Shown: positions 26,518-35,439, numbered from the stretch's first letter. The stretch is 64,000 nucleotides of DNA from Aequorivita echinoideorum (GCF_018476645.1 NZ_JAHCTB010000005.1:1-64000), one strand, 5' to 3'. Numbers and translations: made by a program. The notes: generated by a model not told the origin, from the letters alone.

Positions 26518-27501
26518 ATGTCAAGTGAAAAAAGACCCTACGAAGCAGAAAAAGATCCGAAAATCTTCGAAAAAGTACGTGAATTTCTGAAAGATCTGAA
26601 TTCTGGCGATGCCAAACCAATGGAACAAATGGAGCCGAAAGAAGCGAGAAAGGTTTTGGAGGATGCCCAAAATTCTGTTGATGTGGACTATTCCGGAATT
26701 TCAGAAAATGAAAAAACCATTAGCCAAAATGGACTCAACGTAAAAATTCACATTACCAAACCCAAAGGTGTAAAGGATGAAGCCCCCGTTTTCATCTTTA
26801 TCCACGGCGGCGGTTGGGTGTTGGGCGATTATCCCACACATCGCAGATTGGTGCGAGACCTTGTGGTTGAAAGCGGCGCTGTTGCCGTATTTCCAGATTT
26901 TACACGCTCACCCGAGGCACAGTATCCTACAGCAATCAATGAAATTTATGCTGCAACGCAATGGGTTGCTGAAAATGGAAAGGAAATTGGCGTGGATGGA
27001 AAAAACCTGGCGGTTGTTGGAAATAGTGTTGGCGGAAATATGAGTGCCGTTATAAGTTTAATGGCTAAAGAGAAGAAAGGGCCAAAAATTAAATTACAGG
27101 TGCTGTTATGGCCTGTGACCGATGCAAACTTTGATACGGAATCCTATAATTTATATGCCGAAGACCGATTCTTGACTAAAAATATGATGAAATGGTTTTG
27201 GGATAATTACTTACCCGATGTTAAAAAAAGAAAAGAAATTTACGCTTCACCATTGCAGGCCAGTATCGAGCAATTAAAAAATTTACCACCAGCATTGATA
27301 CAGACTGCTGAAAATGATGTATTGCGTGACGAAGGGGAAGCATACGCCCGAAAACTGGATGAAGCTGGCGTAAAAGTTACTTTGACGAGGTATGAGGGAA
27401 TGATTCACGATTATGGTCTCTTGAACCCCATTGCCCACGTTCCCGCAACCAAAATGGCTGTTTTACAGGCTGCGGCGGTACTGAAAAATGCGCTTAAATA
27501 A
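26518..27501 (+). CDS. Alpha/beta hydrolase, hormone-sensitive-lipase type (fold-3)
   Basis: This 327-residue cytosolic esterase-like protein has the oxyanion motif FIHGGGWVLGDYP (about 93-105). The nucleophile is in VVGNSVGGNMSAV (Ser about 169), an Asp in ENDVLRDEGEAYA (about 265-275) and a His in GMIHDYGLL (about 298). This is the Abhydrolase_3 / HSL (family IV esterase) arrangement. There is no signal peptide; the first 45 residues are charged and not conserved. Substrate unknown. It is a single gene with a bidirectional terminator after it. Confidence 0.88.
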   Translation: MSSEKRPYEAEKDPKIFEKVREFLKDLNSGDAKPMEQMEPKEARKVLEDAQNSVDVDYSGISENEKTISQNGLNVKIHITKPKGVKDEAPVFIFIHGGGWVLGDYPTHRRLVRDLVVESGAVAVFPDFTRSPEAQYPTAINEIYAATQWVAENGKEIGVDGKNLAVVGNSVGGNMSAVISLMAKEKKGPKIKLQVLLWPVTDANFDTESYNLYAEDRFLTKNMMKWFWDNYLPDVKKRKEIYASPLQASIEQLKNLPPALIQTAENDVLRDEGEAYARKLDEAGVKVTLTRYEGMIHDYGLLNPIAHVPATKMAVLQAAAVLKNALK

Positions 27502-27508
27502 AAAAATG

Positions 27509-27553
27509 AATCCGTTCGGAAAAAATTGGATTTGCTAATTTTCTGAACGGATT
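27509..27553. terminator. Bidirectional terminator between convergent genes
   Basis: AATCCGTTC / GAACGGATT with inner pairing of AAAATT and AATTTT. It has an A run on its left and a T run on its right, and lies between the hydrolase and the convergent GreA/GreB-like gene. Confidence 0.8.
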
Positions 27554-27555
27554 TT

Positions 27556-28056
27556 TTAATACTCAATTTTCAATACTTCTATTTCCTTGGTTTCTGAGCC
27601 TAGCTGAAATAAAAATTTTTCGCCAGTTTTATGTCCCGTCAATGCTACGGCGATGGGTGCCACAAAAGCTATTTTCTTTTTTCGTATATCAGCTTCATCC
27701 ACGCCCACAATCTGAAATTGCTGAACGTTATTACTCGGCAATATTCTATAGGAAACAGTCGCCCCAAAACGCACCTCATCCTGGGGTTGCTCTTTTAGTT
27801 GTAAAACACGCGCCGTTCGTATCCTTTCATTTAGCAAATCCATTTTGCCCTGTAATACGCCCAGATCCACCCGGCGCTGTTGCTCATTTATGCTTTCAAG
27901 GCCATCGCGCTGCATTTCCAATTGCTCGCGTTCCAGTTTTAGCAACTCAAGTCCCTTTGGAGTAACATAATTTACTGCATTATTGGGCAACGCAGCCCTG
28001 GGGGGAATGATGGGTGTCTCCTCTTGGTCGCCTTCCTTTACAAAACCTCTGCTCAT
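27556..28056 (-). CDS. GreA/GreB-type transcription elongation factor
   Basis: The 166-residue protein has an N-terminal coiled coil (about 35-90, starting VTPKGLELLKLERE) and a C-terminal FKBP-like GreA_GreB domain (about 95-165, with FGATVSYRILPSN and APIAVALTGHKTGEKF). The order and length fit GreB-like factors that bind in the RNA polymerase secondary channel and rescue backtracked complexes. The extra N-terminal 30 residues are unlike E. coli GreA. A divergent regulatory Gre-like role (Rnk or GfH1 type) is possible. Confidence 0.82.
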   Translation of the reverse strand: MSRGFVKEGDQEETPIIPPRAALPNNAVNYVTPKGLELLKLEREQLEMQRDGLESINEQQRRVDLGVLQGKMDLLNERIRTARVLQLKEQPQDEVRFGATVSYRILPSNNVQQFQIVGVDEADIRKKKIAFVAPIAVALTGHKTGEKFLFQLGSETKEIEVLKIEY

Positions 28057-28115
28057 ATATTCTTCATTCTAAATCTTAAGATACTAGTTTTACGTGAATT
28101 TTAGTAAATTACACA

Positions 28116-28640
28116 ATGGAAAAATTATTCTCGACCTCTCCTACAAGCCTTTTGCTAATAGCGCTAAGCTGTTTTTTCATTTACATTTCGGTTATAATAT
28201 TGACGCGGATTTTTGGGAAAAGGAGTTTTTCAAAAATGAGCAGTTTTGATTTTGCGATGACTGTAGCCATTGGTTCCGTAATTGCTTCGGTAATTATGAC
28301 GCAAAGCCTTTCAGTTACCGAAGGGGCTTTCGGGTTATTGATAATCTATTCCTTGCAGATGATGGCGGCCTATTTCAGAAGGTTTGAATTTTTCAAAAAA
28401 GCTATTGATAATTCACCGCTGTTATTAATGGATGGAAATAAAATATTAACGGAAAATCTGAAAAAAGCACGGGTTACCGAAGGCGATTTAAGGTCAAAAC
28501 TTCGGGAAGCAAATGTGATAGATTTAGATGAAGTGCGAGCCGTTATTTTTGAAGCTACGGGAGATATGATTGTGCTGCACGCCGCGGATAAAGAACGAAA
28601 TCTTGACAAATGGTTGTTGAAAGATGTAAAAAGAAATTAA
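28116..28640 (+). CDS. DUF421 family membrane protein (YetF-like)
   Basis: The 174-residue protein has three N-terminal TM segments (about 10-30, 45-66, 70-88), the conserved RIFGKRSFSKMSSFDF loop (about 29-44) and a C-terminal cytosolic domain ending in AVIFEATGDMIVL. This is the DUF421/YetF family, implicated in spore and envelope physiology in Bacillus but of unknown biochemical role. It diverges from the Gre-like gene with a 59-base gap. Confidence 0.85.
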   Translation: MEKLFSTSPTSLLLIALSCFFIYISVIILTRIFGKRSFSKMSSFDFAMTVAIGSVIASVIMTQSLSVTEGAFGLLIIYSLQMMAAYFRRFEFFKKAIDNSPLLLMDGNKILTENLKKARVTEGDLRSKLREANVIDLDEVRAVIFEATGDMIVLHAADKERNLDKWLLKDVKRN

Positions 28641-28719
28641 GCAATGGCGAACCAAACATCATCAAATAGTTTAAAAAAAAAACCAAGAAAGATTGATATA
28701 AATGGTTTTAAGAAAAAAA

Positions 28720-28857
28720 CTAACTAATGGCATTGGTATAAAACAAAACTGAAATTACCGTTAATGCAAACGCCACAGCGGCGGTAAAGATGAAGAAAAC
28801 CCAAATTACCTCTGGAGAATAGAGGAATTCATTGAAATTGTATAAAACTTTTCGCAT
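28720..28857 (-). CDS. Small single-pass membrane protein, 45 residues
   Basis: On the minus strand an ATG at 28857 opens a 45-codon frame ending at TAG 28720-28722. The product starts MRKVLYNFNEFLYSPEVIWV and continues with a hydrophobic helix (about 18-40) containing FFIFTAAVAFALTVISVLFY. A basic N-terminus and one clean TM helix are the layout of a small membrane protein. It fills most of an otherwise empty 464-bp gap (28641-29104); the rest of the gap is AT-rich with nothing recognisable. No family recognised. Confidence 0.5.
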   Translation of the reverse strand: MRKVLYNFNEFLYSPEVIWVFFIFTAAVAFALTVISVLFYTNAIS

Positions 28858-29104
28858 AATCGGTTGGATTGATTATTGCGTAGGTTCAGATTTCTTGATT
28901 TGGGGTCTAAAAATCTCAGAGAGATAAATTTACCATAAATTCTCAATTGCTTGTTATTTATCACGTTAAAGTTTTGAACATTGTTATTATGTAGAGTAAA
29001 TACAATAGATGTTAAGATCTGTTTCTTGTAATTTCGATTTAAAATATGATTTTTTTGATTTGAAAATTATCCAATCCTTACTTTCGTAATGTAAAAATGA
29101 TATT

Positions 29105-29659
29105 ATGAGTTATTGTAAAGCGATAGAAAGCATGCAGCCCGAGGAGCGGCGGGCACTCCACAAAAATTATCACGATAATTTTTATGGATTTCCCATCCAT
29201 AATGACGATGAACTTTTTGGGCGATTGATTATGGAAATTAACCAAGCTGGTTTAAGTTGGGAAACCATTCTAAAAAAGGAATCATCATTCCGCAAAGCCT
29301 ACGATGATTTCAGCATTCAAAAAATTGCGCATTATACCCAAGAAGATAGAAACCGCCTATTGAACGATGCCGGAATTATAAGAAACAAGCTAAAAGTAAA
29401 TGCCGCCATTGAAAATGCAAAAACGGTTTTAGAATTGCAGAAAGAGTTCGGTTCCTTTGAGAATTGGTTGGAGCACAATCATCCCAAATCAAAGGAAGAA
29501 TGGGTAAAGCTTTTTAAAAAAACCTTCAAATTTACGGGCGGTGAGATTGTGGGCGAATTTTTAATGAGCATCGGGTATCTTCCCGGCGCGCACGAAGAAA
29601 ATTGCGCCATTTATAAAAAAGTTTTAAAAGCGAATCCTATGTGGAAAAGGAATGTATAA
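29105..29659 (+). CDS. tag: DNA-3-methyladenine glycosylase I
   Basis: A 184-residue base-excision enzyme of the Tag family. The conserved stretches are YHDNFYGFPIHNDDELFGRLIMEINQAGLSW (about 22-52; the family's YHDxEWG segment reads YHDNFYG here) and LLNDAGIIRNKLKVNAAIENA (about 82-102). It removes 3-methyladenine from alkylated DNA. The N-terminal Tag cysteine is kept (MSYCKAI), but the usual Trp in the WG motif is replaced. A bidirectional terminator separates it from the convergent tmRNA gene. Confidence 0.88.
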   Translation: MSYCKAIESMQPEERRALHKNYHDNFYGFPIHNDDELFGRLIMEINQAGLSWETILKKESSFRKAYDDFSIQKIAHYTQEDRNRLLNDAGIIRNKLKVNAAIENAKTVLELQKEFGSFENWLEHNHPKSKEEWVKLFKKTFKFTGGEIVGEFLMSIGYLPGAHEENCAIYKKVLKANPMWKRNV

Positions 29660-29665
29660 AATAAA

Positions 29666-29700
29666 AAAAATCCGCTAAACAAAACGCTTCGCGGATTTTT
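29666..29700. terminator. Bidirectional terminator between tag and ssrA
   Basis: AAAAATCCGC / GCGGATTTTT with a 15-base loop; A and T runs on both sides serve the convergent tag (plus) and ssrA (minus) transcripts. Confidence 0.8.
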
Positions 29701-29702
29701 TG

Positions 29703-30098
29703 TGGAGCCGGAGGGATTCGAACCCTCGTCCAAACGCGCAACCATACTGCTTTCTACATGCTTAGTCTTCATTTGGTTTTTCGAGGGTTTGCCGGTCAAA
29801 GACTACCAACGCACCCCTTAGCTTCGCTCAGGTTTCACCCGCGCATCAAAGCCCTGCGCAGATTAGGTTTACTTTTACGAAGCCGCTATATCGAACGCCG
29901 TAAACCAAGGCCTTCGAGCGACTTCCTGCTTGCCCACCTTGTGGGCCGAGGCATACCGTACTATAATTCGGGTTATGCAGCTAGGGCGTAGTTATTCTCG
30001 CCGTTTAAAAAGTGTGAAATATGAGATTTACGAGCTGTATCCCAGCGCTCGGCATGCTTACAATACAATTAGACCCGCTGTCAAAACCAGTCGGCCCC
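29703..30098 (-). ncRNA. ssrA: Transfer-messenger RNA (tmRNA)
   Basis: On the minus strand the RNA starts GGGGCCGACTGGTTTTGACA and ends in a T-arm (GGTTCGAATCC) and CGGCTCCA, which pairs with the 5' end to form the tRNA-like acceptor stem. A tag reading frame at 30002-29973 (GGC GAG AAT AAC TAC GCC CTA GCT GCA then TAA) encodes GENNYALAA, the tag type expected in flavobacteria, with AAC before it. The 3' CCA is not encoded (the sequence continues CAAAA). The RNA rescues stalled ribosomes and marks incomplete proteins for degradation. Confidence 0.97.
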
Positions 30099-30104
30099 TT
30101 TTTC

Positions 30105-30152
30105 AATGAACAATGAACAATGAACAATTAGCAATTATTAATTAGCAATTGT
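30105..30152. repeat. AT-rich short repeats upstream of ssrA
   Basis: AATGAAC occurs three times in tandem, followed by CAATTAGCAATT-type units in both orientations. The same motifs occur inverted at 17615-17712. They lie just upstream of the tmRNA gene on its promoter side. Confidence 0.55.
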
Positions 30153-30158
30153 TCTTTT

Positions 30159-30245
30159 GGGCGTTACCCGCTTGGGGCGGGTCGGGCTTTCGGCTATATC
30201 TTTTTATAAAAAATAAAAAGGATGCCGCCTCAATCCCTAACGCGG
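30159..30245 (+). ncRNA. Compact multi-stem structured intergenic element
   Basis: An outer stem GCGTTA (30161-30166) / TAACGC (30238-30243) encloses two hairpins. The first is ACCCGC / GCGGGT (30166-30182, sharing one base with the outer stem). The second pairs GGC and ATCTTTTT with AAAAGGAT and GCC (30192-30226). One pair in the second is a G-U on the plus strand but would be A-C on the minus, so a plus-strand RNA is favoured. The shape recalls dispersed GGGCGTTAC...CCCTAACGC elements of flavobacterial genomes; that is from memory. Function unknown. Confidence 0.5.
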
Positions 30246-30269
30246 GCGGCAAAGATACATGAAAAACCC

Positions 30270-30277
30270 TATCTTTG
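30270..30277 (+). promoter_or_regulatory. Bacteroidetes-type -7 promoter element
   Basis: TATCTTTG matches TAnnTTTG and lies 45 bases before the ATG of the dehydrogenase-like gene. Confidence 0.6.
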
Positions 30278-30322
30278 CCACCGCAATAATTCCAATTCCA
30301 TTTGGAACAAAAAACATACCAC

Positions 30323-31531
30323 ATGCCCATTACCTTCGCCATTATCAAGGAACGCAAAAACCCACCCGATAGACGCGTGGTTTTTTCACCGAAAAAATGT
30401 CAGGAAGTCATAAAAAAATTTCCAGATGCGCGCATAATTGTGGAGACCTCAGATGTCCGGATATTTCCTGACAGCGCGTATAGCGATGCGGGTTTTGAGG
30501 TTTTGGAGGACGTTTCAAAAGCAGACGTTATGCTGGGTGTAAAGGAAGTTCCCGTTGAGGCGCTTATTCCCAATAAAAAATATTTTTTTTTCAGCCATAC
30601 AATCAAAAAGCAACCGTATAATAGAAAACTGCTACAGGCAATTCTTCAGAAAAAAATTGAGCTGTTTGATCACGAAACCATTGTTGGCGAACATAAAAAT
30701 AGATTGATAGGTTTTGGCTATTACGCAGGCTTGGTGGGGGCGTACAATGGTTTTAGAGCGCTGGGAATTCGCGATGGAATTTTCAATTTGCCAAAAGTGG
30801 AAAGCCTTCCCGATTTAAAAGCCGTGAAAGCCGAACTCGATAAAATTTCGCTGCCAACGTTGAAAATTATTCTTTCCGGCACGGGAAAGGTAGCTCGTGG
30901 TGCAAAGGAAATTCTGGATCATCTAAAAATTCGCGAAGTTTCGGATTTGGATTATCTTTCAAAGGAATTTGATGAAGCGGTTTATTGTATGATTGACGTT
31001 ACGGAATACAACAAAACAAAGGACGGAAGCCCCTTCAATAAAGAGGAATTTTATAATGACCCTTCCAATTATGAAAGCGATTTTATGAAATATGCCAAGG
31101 TGAGCGATATGTTTATTACCGGGCATTTTTATGGAGATGGCGCACCGTATTTGTTTACACGCGAAGATGCCAAGCATCCAGATTTTAAAATAAATTTAGT
31201 GGCCGACATTTCCTGCGATGTTGATGGGCCCATTGCCAGCACCCTGCGGGCATCTACTATTGCAAATCCGTTTTACGGCTATAATCCACAGACGGAAACC
31301 GAAACTGAATTTGATGCCCCAAACGCAATTACCGTCATGGCTGTGGATAATTTGCCGTGCGAATTGCCAAAGGACGCCAGCGAAGGTTTTGGCGATATGT
31401 TTCTGGAGCACGTAATCCCGGCCTTTTTCAATTTTGATGAAGATGGCATTTTAAAACGTGCGCAAATGACCACGGCGGATGGAAAATTGACCGATCGATT
31501 TTCGTATTTGCAATCGTATGTAAACGGTTGA
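30323..31531 (+). CDS. NAD(P)-dependent dehydrogenase, alanine/saccharopine dehydrogenase-like
   Basis: The 402-residue protein has an AlaDH/PNT N-terminal domain (about 5-135, beginning FAIIKERKNPPDRRVVFSP, with DVMLGVKEVP near 70) and a C-terminal Rossmann-type domain (about 160-400, with LPTLKIILSGTGKVARGAKEIL as the nucleotide-binding turn). The family includes L-lysine-forming saccharopine dehydrogenases, but proteins of this size in flavobacteria are not characterised. ATG 30323 was chosen over an upstream TTG-type frame start because it follows the promoter and starts the conserved domain. It converges with the next gene without a gap. Confidence 0.8.
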   Translation: MPITFAIIKERKNPPDRRVVFSPKKCQEVIKKFPDARIIVETSDVRIFPDSAYSDAGFEVLEDVSKADVMLGVKEVPVEALIPNKKYFFFSHTIKKQPYNRKLLQAILQKKIELFDHETIVGEHKNRLIGFGYYAGLVGAYNGFRALGIRDGIFNLPKVESLPDLKAVKAELDKISLPTLKIILSGTGKVARGAKEILDHLKIREVSDLDYLSKEFDEAVYCMIDVTEYNKTKDGSPFNKEEFYNDPSNYESDFMKYAKVSDMFITGHFYGDGAPYLFTREDAKHPDFKINLVADISCDVDGPIASTLRASTIANPFYGYNPQTETETEFDAPNAITVMAVDNLPCELPKDASEGFGDMFLEHVIPAFFNFDEDGILKRAQMTTADGKLTDRFSYLQSYVNG

Positions 31532-33502
31532 TTAAATTCTTTTAAGCTCCAGCGGTTCTTCTTTTTCCAGTTTAATAAGTTGGGTAAAAAATTCCTGCAA
31601 ACTTTTATAGGCCTCTGGTCTAAAACTATGATTGTTCAGTTTCAGGTTTAACCTAATAGTTATCTTGTTGCCAGCGGCATCATATGCTACGGTAAGCTCC
31701 CCATCATTCTCAGGTAATTTCATTACTTTATTCGCCGGTTTTTTTACCAATTCGTATTGGTCATTCAAATCTATGGAAACCAAATAGGTATTGGATATTG
31801 GGAATGCGAAATCTATTGGATATTTCCGTATTTCTGCCGTAAAAGGATTTTGTTCAAAATAATTTTCGGAAATAAATGGAAAAAGAAAAAATCTATCGCC
31901 GGCTGTCTGGTCGTGCAATTCAATATCGTAGGTTTCTTTGTAGGGTTGTTCCAAATCCTTATCGTTTTCAATTTCTAGATTTGAAATATCCAACGACTCA
32001 TTTTTGCTCTGTTTCTTTTTTAGAATTTCTTGCGGAGTGAAATTATTGTACTCATCCCTTTTTTCCACCGAAATATAGCCAGTTGAAATCTCACTTACTT
32101 TTCCACTGAAAACGCCCTCTTCATTGGCAGTTAGTTGTACGTTCGTGTAGTGCACATTTCGATTGATGGGTTCAATCTTTTCCCAGTAACTTCCTTTTTT
32201 GAAATCCAGCACCCTACCTTCACCATTGAGCGTTCTCACGGGCAAAACTCCAAAAGGCGTATTCTTTTCGGTAGCATCCAGAAAATATTTCTCATTTTCT
32301 AAAGTAAGCATTACAATTGCGTAATTGAAATCGGTTATCACTGGATATAATTGTGTTGGTTTTGCTCTATCACGTGTAGTGATAAGGACCACATATGCCT
32401 CGAGATTGGCGGCTTCCAAAGCATTCAATAAGGCGAAATTGATTTCAGAGTTGTTGCCAGAACCTTTCTCATAAGCATTCTTTACATCAGTATCTATTGA
32501 GATACCATCTTTTTCGTTCCAATTCATTTGTTGCTGAATATGGTAGTAGATGTTCTTTGCTTTTTCTAGATCTGTACTCGCGGCAAGTAGGTTTGATGGT
32601 AATTTGCTTTTAAAATAACTATCATAGTTTAGTTGACGGCCAAGATTGTTATCGTATTTAAATTTCGTGTCGATTTCATCCCAATTACGGGTAAAATTAT
32701 TTCTCTCGCCGCTTAGATTAGTAAATTGCACCAATTCATAACTTATATTTGAAAGATAATTATCCTTGGACAGCATATATTTTTCTTCCTTGAAGGCTGG
32801 AACATTTTTCATGGCATATGTTACTGATTCACAATCACCAGGAACCGCAAAACCTGGCAAGGTAAAACAAGCCTTTTTTATGGTTGCATCATTAACATCC
32901 AAAGGAATTGAGCCTCTAAGTGTTCTGTTATATTGAAAATTACCAGGAATTTCTGCGTGGAATTCTGAATAAATAATGGGCAGCGGTCCCTGAAAATCCC
33001 ATTCGCCGAAATTGGTAAAATAGGGAGACTCGATTCTATAGGTATATTCCAAAATGCTTCCATCCTGTACGTTTGGGAATGTAAAGGTTTTATAGGCCCA
33101 ATTATTATTTATATCCGTTTCAAAAAAGGCATTGTTTCCCACGTAGGTTTCAGTCTTGCCATTGTAGGTTACTGCCTTGAATCTTGTGATGTTTTCACGC
33201 ACGTTGCGTTCTCTGTAATAGGGAATATTAATGGTTGCTTGTTTAAATTCCTTTGCATTGAAAACTTTGGTTTTAACGTGGACTTCTTTTACAACCCTTA
33301 CGTAATTGTCAATAACATCAACGAAATAATTGCCCTTTTTGAAAATTACAACCCCTGCCGCTTCCGGATCCTGTGGGTACATTTTCATTGAAATTTCTGA
33401 GGCCAAAGGCTCCGTAAATTCTATTGGTTTGTGCTTTTGGGCGGTTGCCAAGTTAAAGACTAATAAAAACGAAATAAGAAGATATTTACTTGAAATTTGC
33501 AT
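31532..33502 (-). CDS. Exported DUF3857 protein with transglutaminase-like domain
   Basis: This 656-residue protein has a signal peptide (about 1-21, NLATAQ), a DUF3857 beta domain (about 60-220, with DGSILEYTYRIESPYF) and a transglutaminase-like region (about 310-410). Where active enzymes have a Cys in a GxCxD/T motif, this protein reads KGSGNNSEINFALLNALEAA, so the catalytic Cys is missing and the fold is probably binding or structural. A DUF3858-like C-terminal region follows. Function unknown; it may act at the outer membrane or in the periplasm. It is a single gene. Confidence 0.85.
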   Translation of the reverse strand: MQISSKYLLISFLLVFNLATAQKHKPIEFTEPLASEISMKMYPQDPEAAGVVIFKKGNYFVDVIDNYVRVVKEVHVKTKVFNAKEFKQATINIPYYRERNVRENITRFKAVTYNGKTETYVGNNAFFETDINNNWAYKTFTFPNVQDGSILEYTYRIESPYFTNFGEWDFQGPLPIIYSEFHAEIPGNFQYNRTLRGSIPLDVNDATIKKACFTLPGFAVPGDCESVTYAMKNVPAFKEEKYMLSKDNYLSNISYELVQFTNLSGERNNFTRNWDEIDTKFKYDNNLGRQLNYDSYFKSKLPSNLLAASTDLEKAKNIYYHIQQQMNWNEKDGISIDTDVKNAYEKGSGNNSEINFALLNALEAANLEAYVVLITTRDRAKPTQLYPVITDFNYAIVMLTLENEKYFLDATEKNTPFGVLPVRTLNGEGRVLDFKKGSYWEKIEPINRNVHYTNVQLTANEEGVFSGKVSEISTGYISVEKRDEYNNFTPQEILKKKQSKNESLDISNLEIENDKDLEQPYKETYDIELHDQTAGDRFFLFPFISENYFEQNPFTAEIRKYPIDFAFPISNTYLVSIDLNDQYELVKKPANKVMKLPENDGELTVAYDAAGNKITIRLNLKLNNHSFRPEAYKSLQEFFTQLIKLEKEEPLELKRI

Positions 33503-33662
33503 TGGAAAAATTTATTTAAGAAATATGTATTAATTTTTTACGAGGACGATGGGTTGTCTTTCTTCGTTCGTTTTATTTATTTCAAATTTTTCCGCAAAAT
33601 AAACTAATTATCAAAAACCCAAAATTTTGATTGTGTTAATATGTATATCAATTGTACAATCC

Positions 33663-34100
33663 CTAGATTTTAGTTGCCGTTTTTGAAAGAAATAAAATAA
33701 ATAGAAACCCAATAAAATAGGCCAAAAAGTCCCACGGATCAAATACGGAGCCAATGATTATTAAAAGCAATTTTGATTCTATTTGAAATTTTTCCGTTAT
33801 TTCAAAAAATTGTAAAATTTCAACCAAAAAAGCAAAGCCTAAAACGGCAATGGCCAATTTGAAATATTCAACGTTTATGAATATTTTGCAAAAATAGAAC
33901 AACAGCACAACAACCAATGCATCGCCAATAAATCCACGGACAAATGAATGGGAGGGAAGGGTGGCAATAAGTATTTCGATACCAAATAGCGCTAAAAAAA
34001 TTAGAAAATAATTCAATTTATGATGTCTCAAATTTGCTGATTTTAAAAAAGAGAAGGGAGTTTTTTCCCTTCTCTCTATATTAATTGATTTCTTATCCAT
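33663..34100 (-). CDS. DUF2809 family small membrane protein
   Basis: A 145-residue protein with four hydrophobic helices (about 22-40, 48-70, 78-95, 112-140); the motifs HKLNYFLIFLALFGIEILIA and GSVFDPWDFLAYFIGFL are typical of DUF2809 proteins. ATG 34100 overlaps the end of creD by 8 bases (ATGGATAA), in preference to an upstream start at 34127. It is last in the operon led by the membrane protein and regulator genes. Function unknown. Confidence 0.8.
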   Translation of the reverse strand: MDKKSINIERREKTPFSFLKSANLRHHKLNYFLIFLALFGIEILIATLPSHSFVRGFIGDALVVVLLFYFCKIFINVEYFKLAIAVLGFAFLVEILQFFEITEKFQIESKLLLIIIGSVFDPWDFLAYFIGFLFILFLSKTATKI

Positions 34101-35439
34101 TATTCCAATCAATTTTTCGGGAAGCAAACATGATAATGCCCAATATTACAAAAAGACCAATACTTCCAACCAACAGCGCATAGTTTTCTAATTGAATAAT
34201 CACGTAGATAAAACCATAAAGTGAGGCAAGTGAGGCGCAAATTAACATGGGGAATTTCCACCCATTAAGTATAGCTCTTGAATAGATAGTGATCAATGCA
34301 AGCACAGCCGCGGCCGCAACCATATATGCCATAAAGAAATCACTGTGTTCAGAAATAGAGATGAGCAACGTATAGAACATAACCAAGGCAAGACCTATCA
34401 TTACATATTGAAATGGGTGTATGTAAATATGGCTGACCAATTGTATAAGTAGAAAAACCAATAGCGTCAATCCTATAACCATAAATCCGTATTTTGCCGT
34501 GCGTTCGCTTTTTTGGTAATCATCCACTGGGACAATAAATTTGGTGCCGAAAGAGAATTCCTTTAAATCAGGTAATTTTTCTGAAAATTGCTGTTCAAAT
34601 TGTCTATTTATTTGAAGGATACGCCACTGGGCTGTAAATCCTTCCTTTTTAATAGTATTATCGGTATCTTCCGGTAAAAAATTACCATCAAAGCTGGGCG
34701 AGTTCCAATTAGATCTCATGGAGACGTCAGTTTCTTTACCTATTGGCAAAAATCTTAAGCTTTCACTGCCATTTATTTTTAAGTTGAATGAAAATTTATT
34801 TTCATTCAAAAATAATTCCTGCGCATTTTCTATGAATCCACTCTGAATGGTATTCAAAAAATCACGAGAATATTGTGGTGTCATTGCTAAATCCAATGAA
34901 TTGATACGTACAGAGGGAGTGGTTTTTATGCCTCGTAAATTTGAAGTTTTAATTAGTACGGTCGCCTTTTCCCAAACTATATTTTCTGGAAGAATATCCA
35001 ATGCCGAAAAATCTATTTTGGGGAATGTCCCTTTCATAGCAATGGATGCCGTAAAAACTACCGATTCATATATGCTGCGCTCACGGGTGTTGGCATCAAC
35101 ATCTGAATCAATTTTTAAGCTATCTGGAAAGAAGTATGCATATTTTATAATTTCTGAAGTTGTTGGATAATACGTTTTATCTTTTTCATTAAAATTGGTT
35201 TCTTCTTTCAAAACCTTATATGGAATCTTTATAATTGGACCTGAAATCAACACATTGTTGCCCCATTTTCCATTTATTTCTGATACTACTTCTGCTTGCC
35301 TCACCGCGCGTTCCCTGATTAATTCTTTTACAAATTCCAACGGAATCAATAAAATTAAAAGTAAGAAACCAACAACCATCATTCTTGCGGTAATGGAGTT
35401 TTTTAGCCAATTGCTGAATTTGTTTTTTGAATTTTCCAT
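34093..35439 (-). CDS. creD: Cell-envelope integrity protein CreD
   Basis: The 448-residue protein has an N-terminal TM helix (about 17-35), a large periplasmic domain (about 40-295) and a block of about five TM helices (about 300-440). The conserved RAVRQAEVVSEINGKWG and SHIYIHPFQYVMIGLALVMFYTLLI segments mark the CreD (inner-membrane) family. In E. coli CreD affects envelope integrity and colicin tolerance. A 17-bp palindrome lies 17 bases upstream of its ATG, matching one before the first gene of the operon. Confidence 0.9.
   Translation of the reverse strand: MENSKNKFSNWLKNSITARMMVVGFLLLILLIPLEFVKELIRERAVRQAEVVSEINGKWGNNVLISGPIIKIPYKVLKEETNFNEKDKTYYPTTSEIIKYAYFFPDSLKIDSDVDANTRERSIYESVVFTASIAMKGTFPKIDFSALDILPENIVWEKATVLIKTSNLRGIKTTPSVRINSLDLAMTPQYSRDFLNTIQSGFIENAQELFLNENKFSFNLKINGSESLRFLPIGKETDVSMRSNWNSPSFDGNFLPEDTDNTIKKEGFTAQWRILQINRQFEQQFSEKLPDLKEFSFGTKFIVPVDDYQKSERTAKYGFMVIGLTLLVFLLIQLVSHIYIHPFQYVMIGLALVMFYTLLISISEHSDFFMAYMVAAAAVLALITIYSRAILNGWKFPMLICASLASLYGFIYVIIQLENYALLVGSIGLFVILGIIMFASRKIDWNNG

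Noticed and set aside
28644-28727. 27-codon plus-strand frame starting MANQTSSNSLKKKPRK
   Set aside because: Very short, lysine-rich because of poly-A runs, and overlapping the end of a better minus-strand small ORF; no independent support.
29758-29991. 77-codon plus-strand frame
   Set aside because: Lies wholly within the tmRNA gene on the opposite strand, whose structure and tag are unambiguous.
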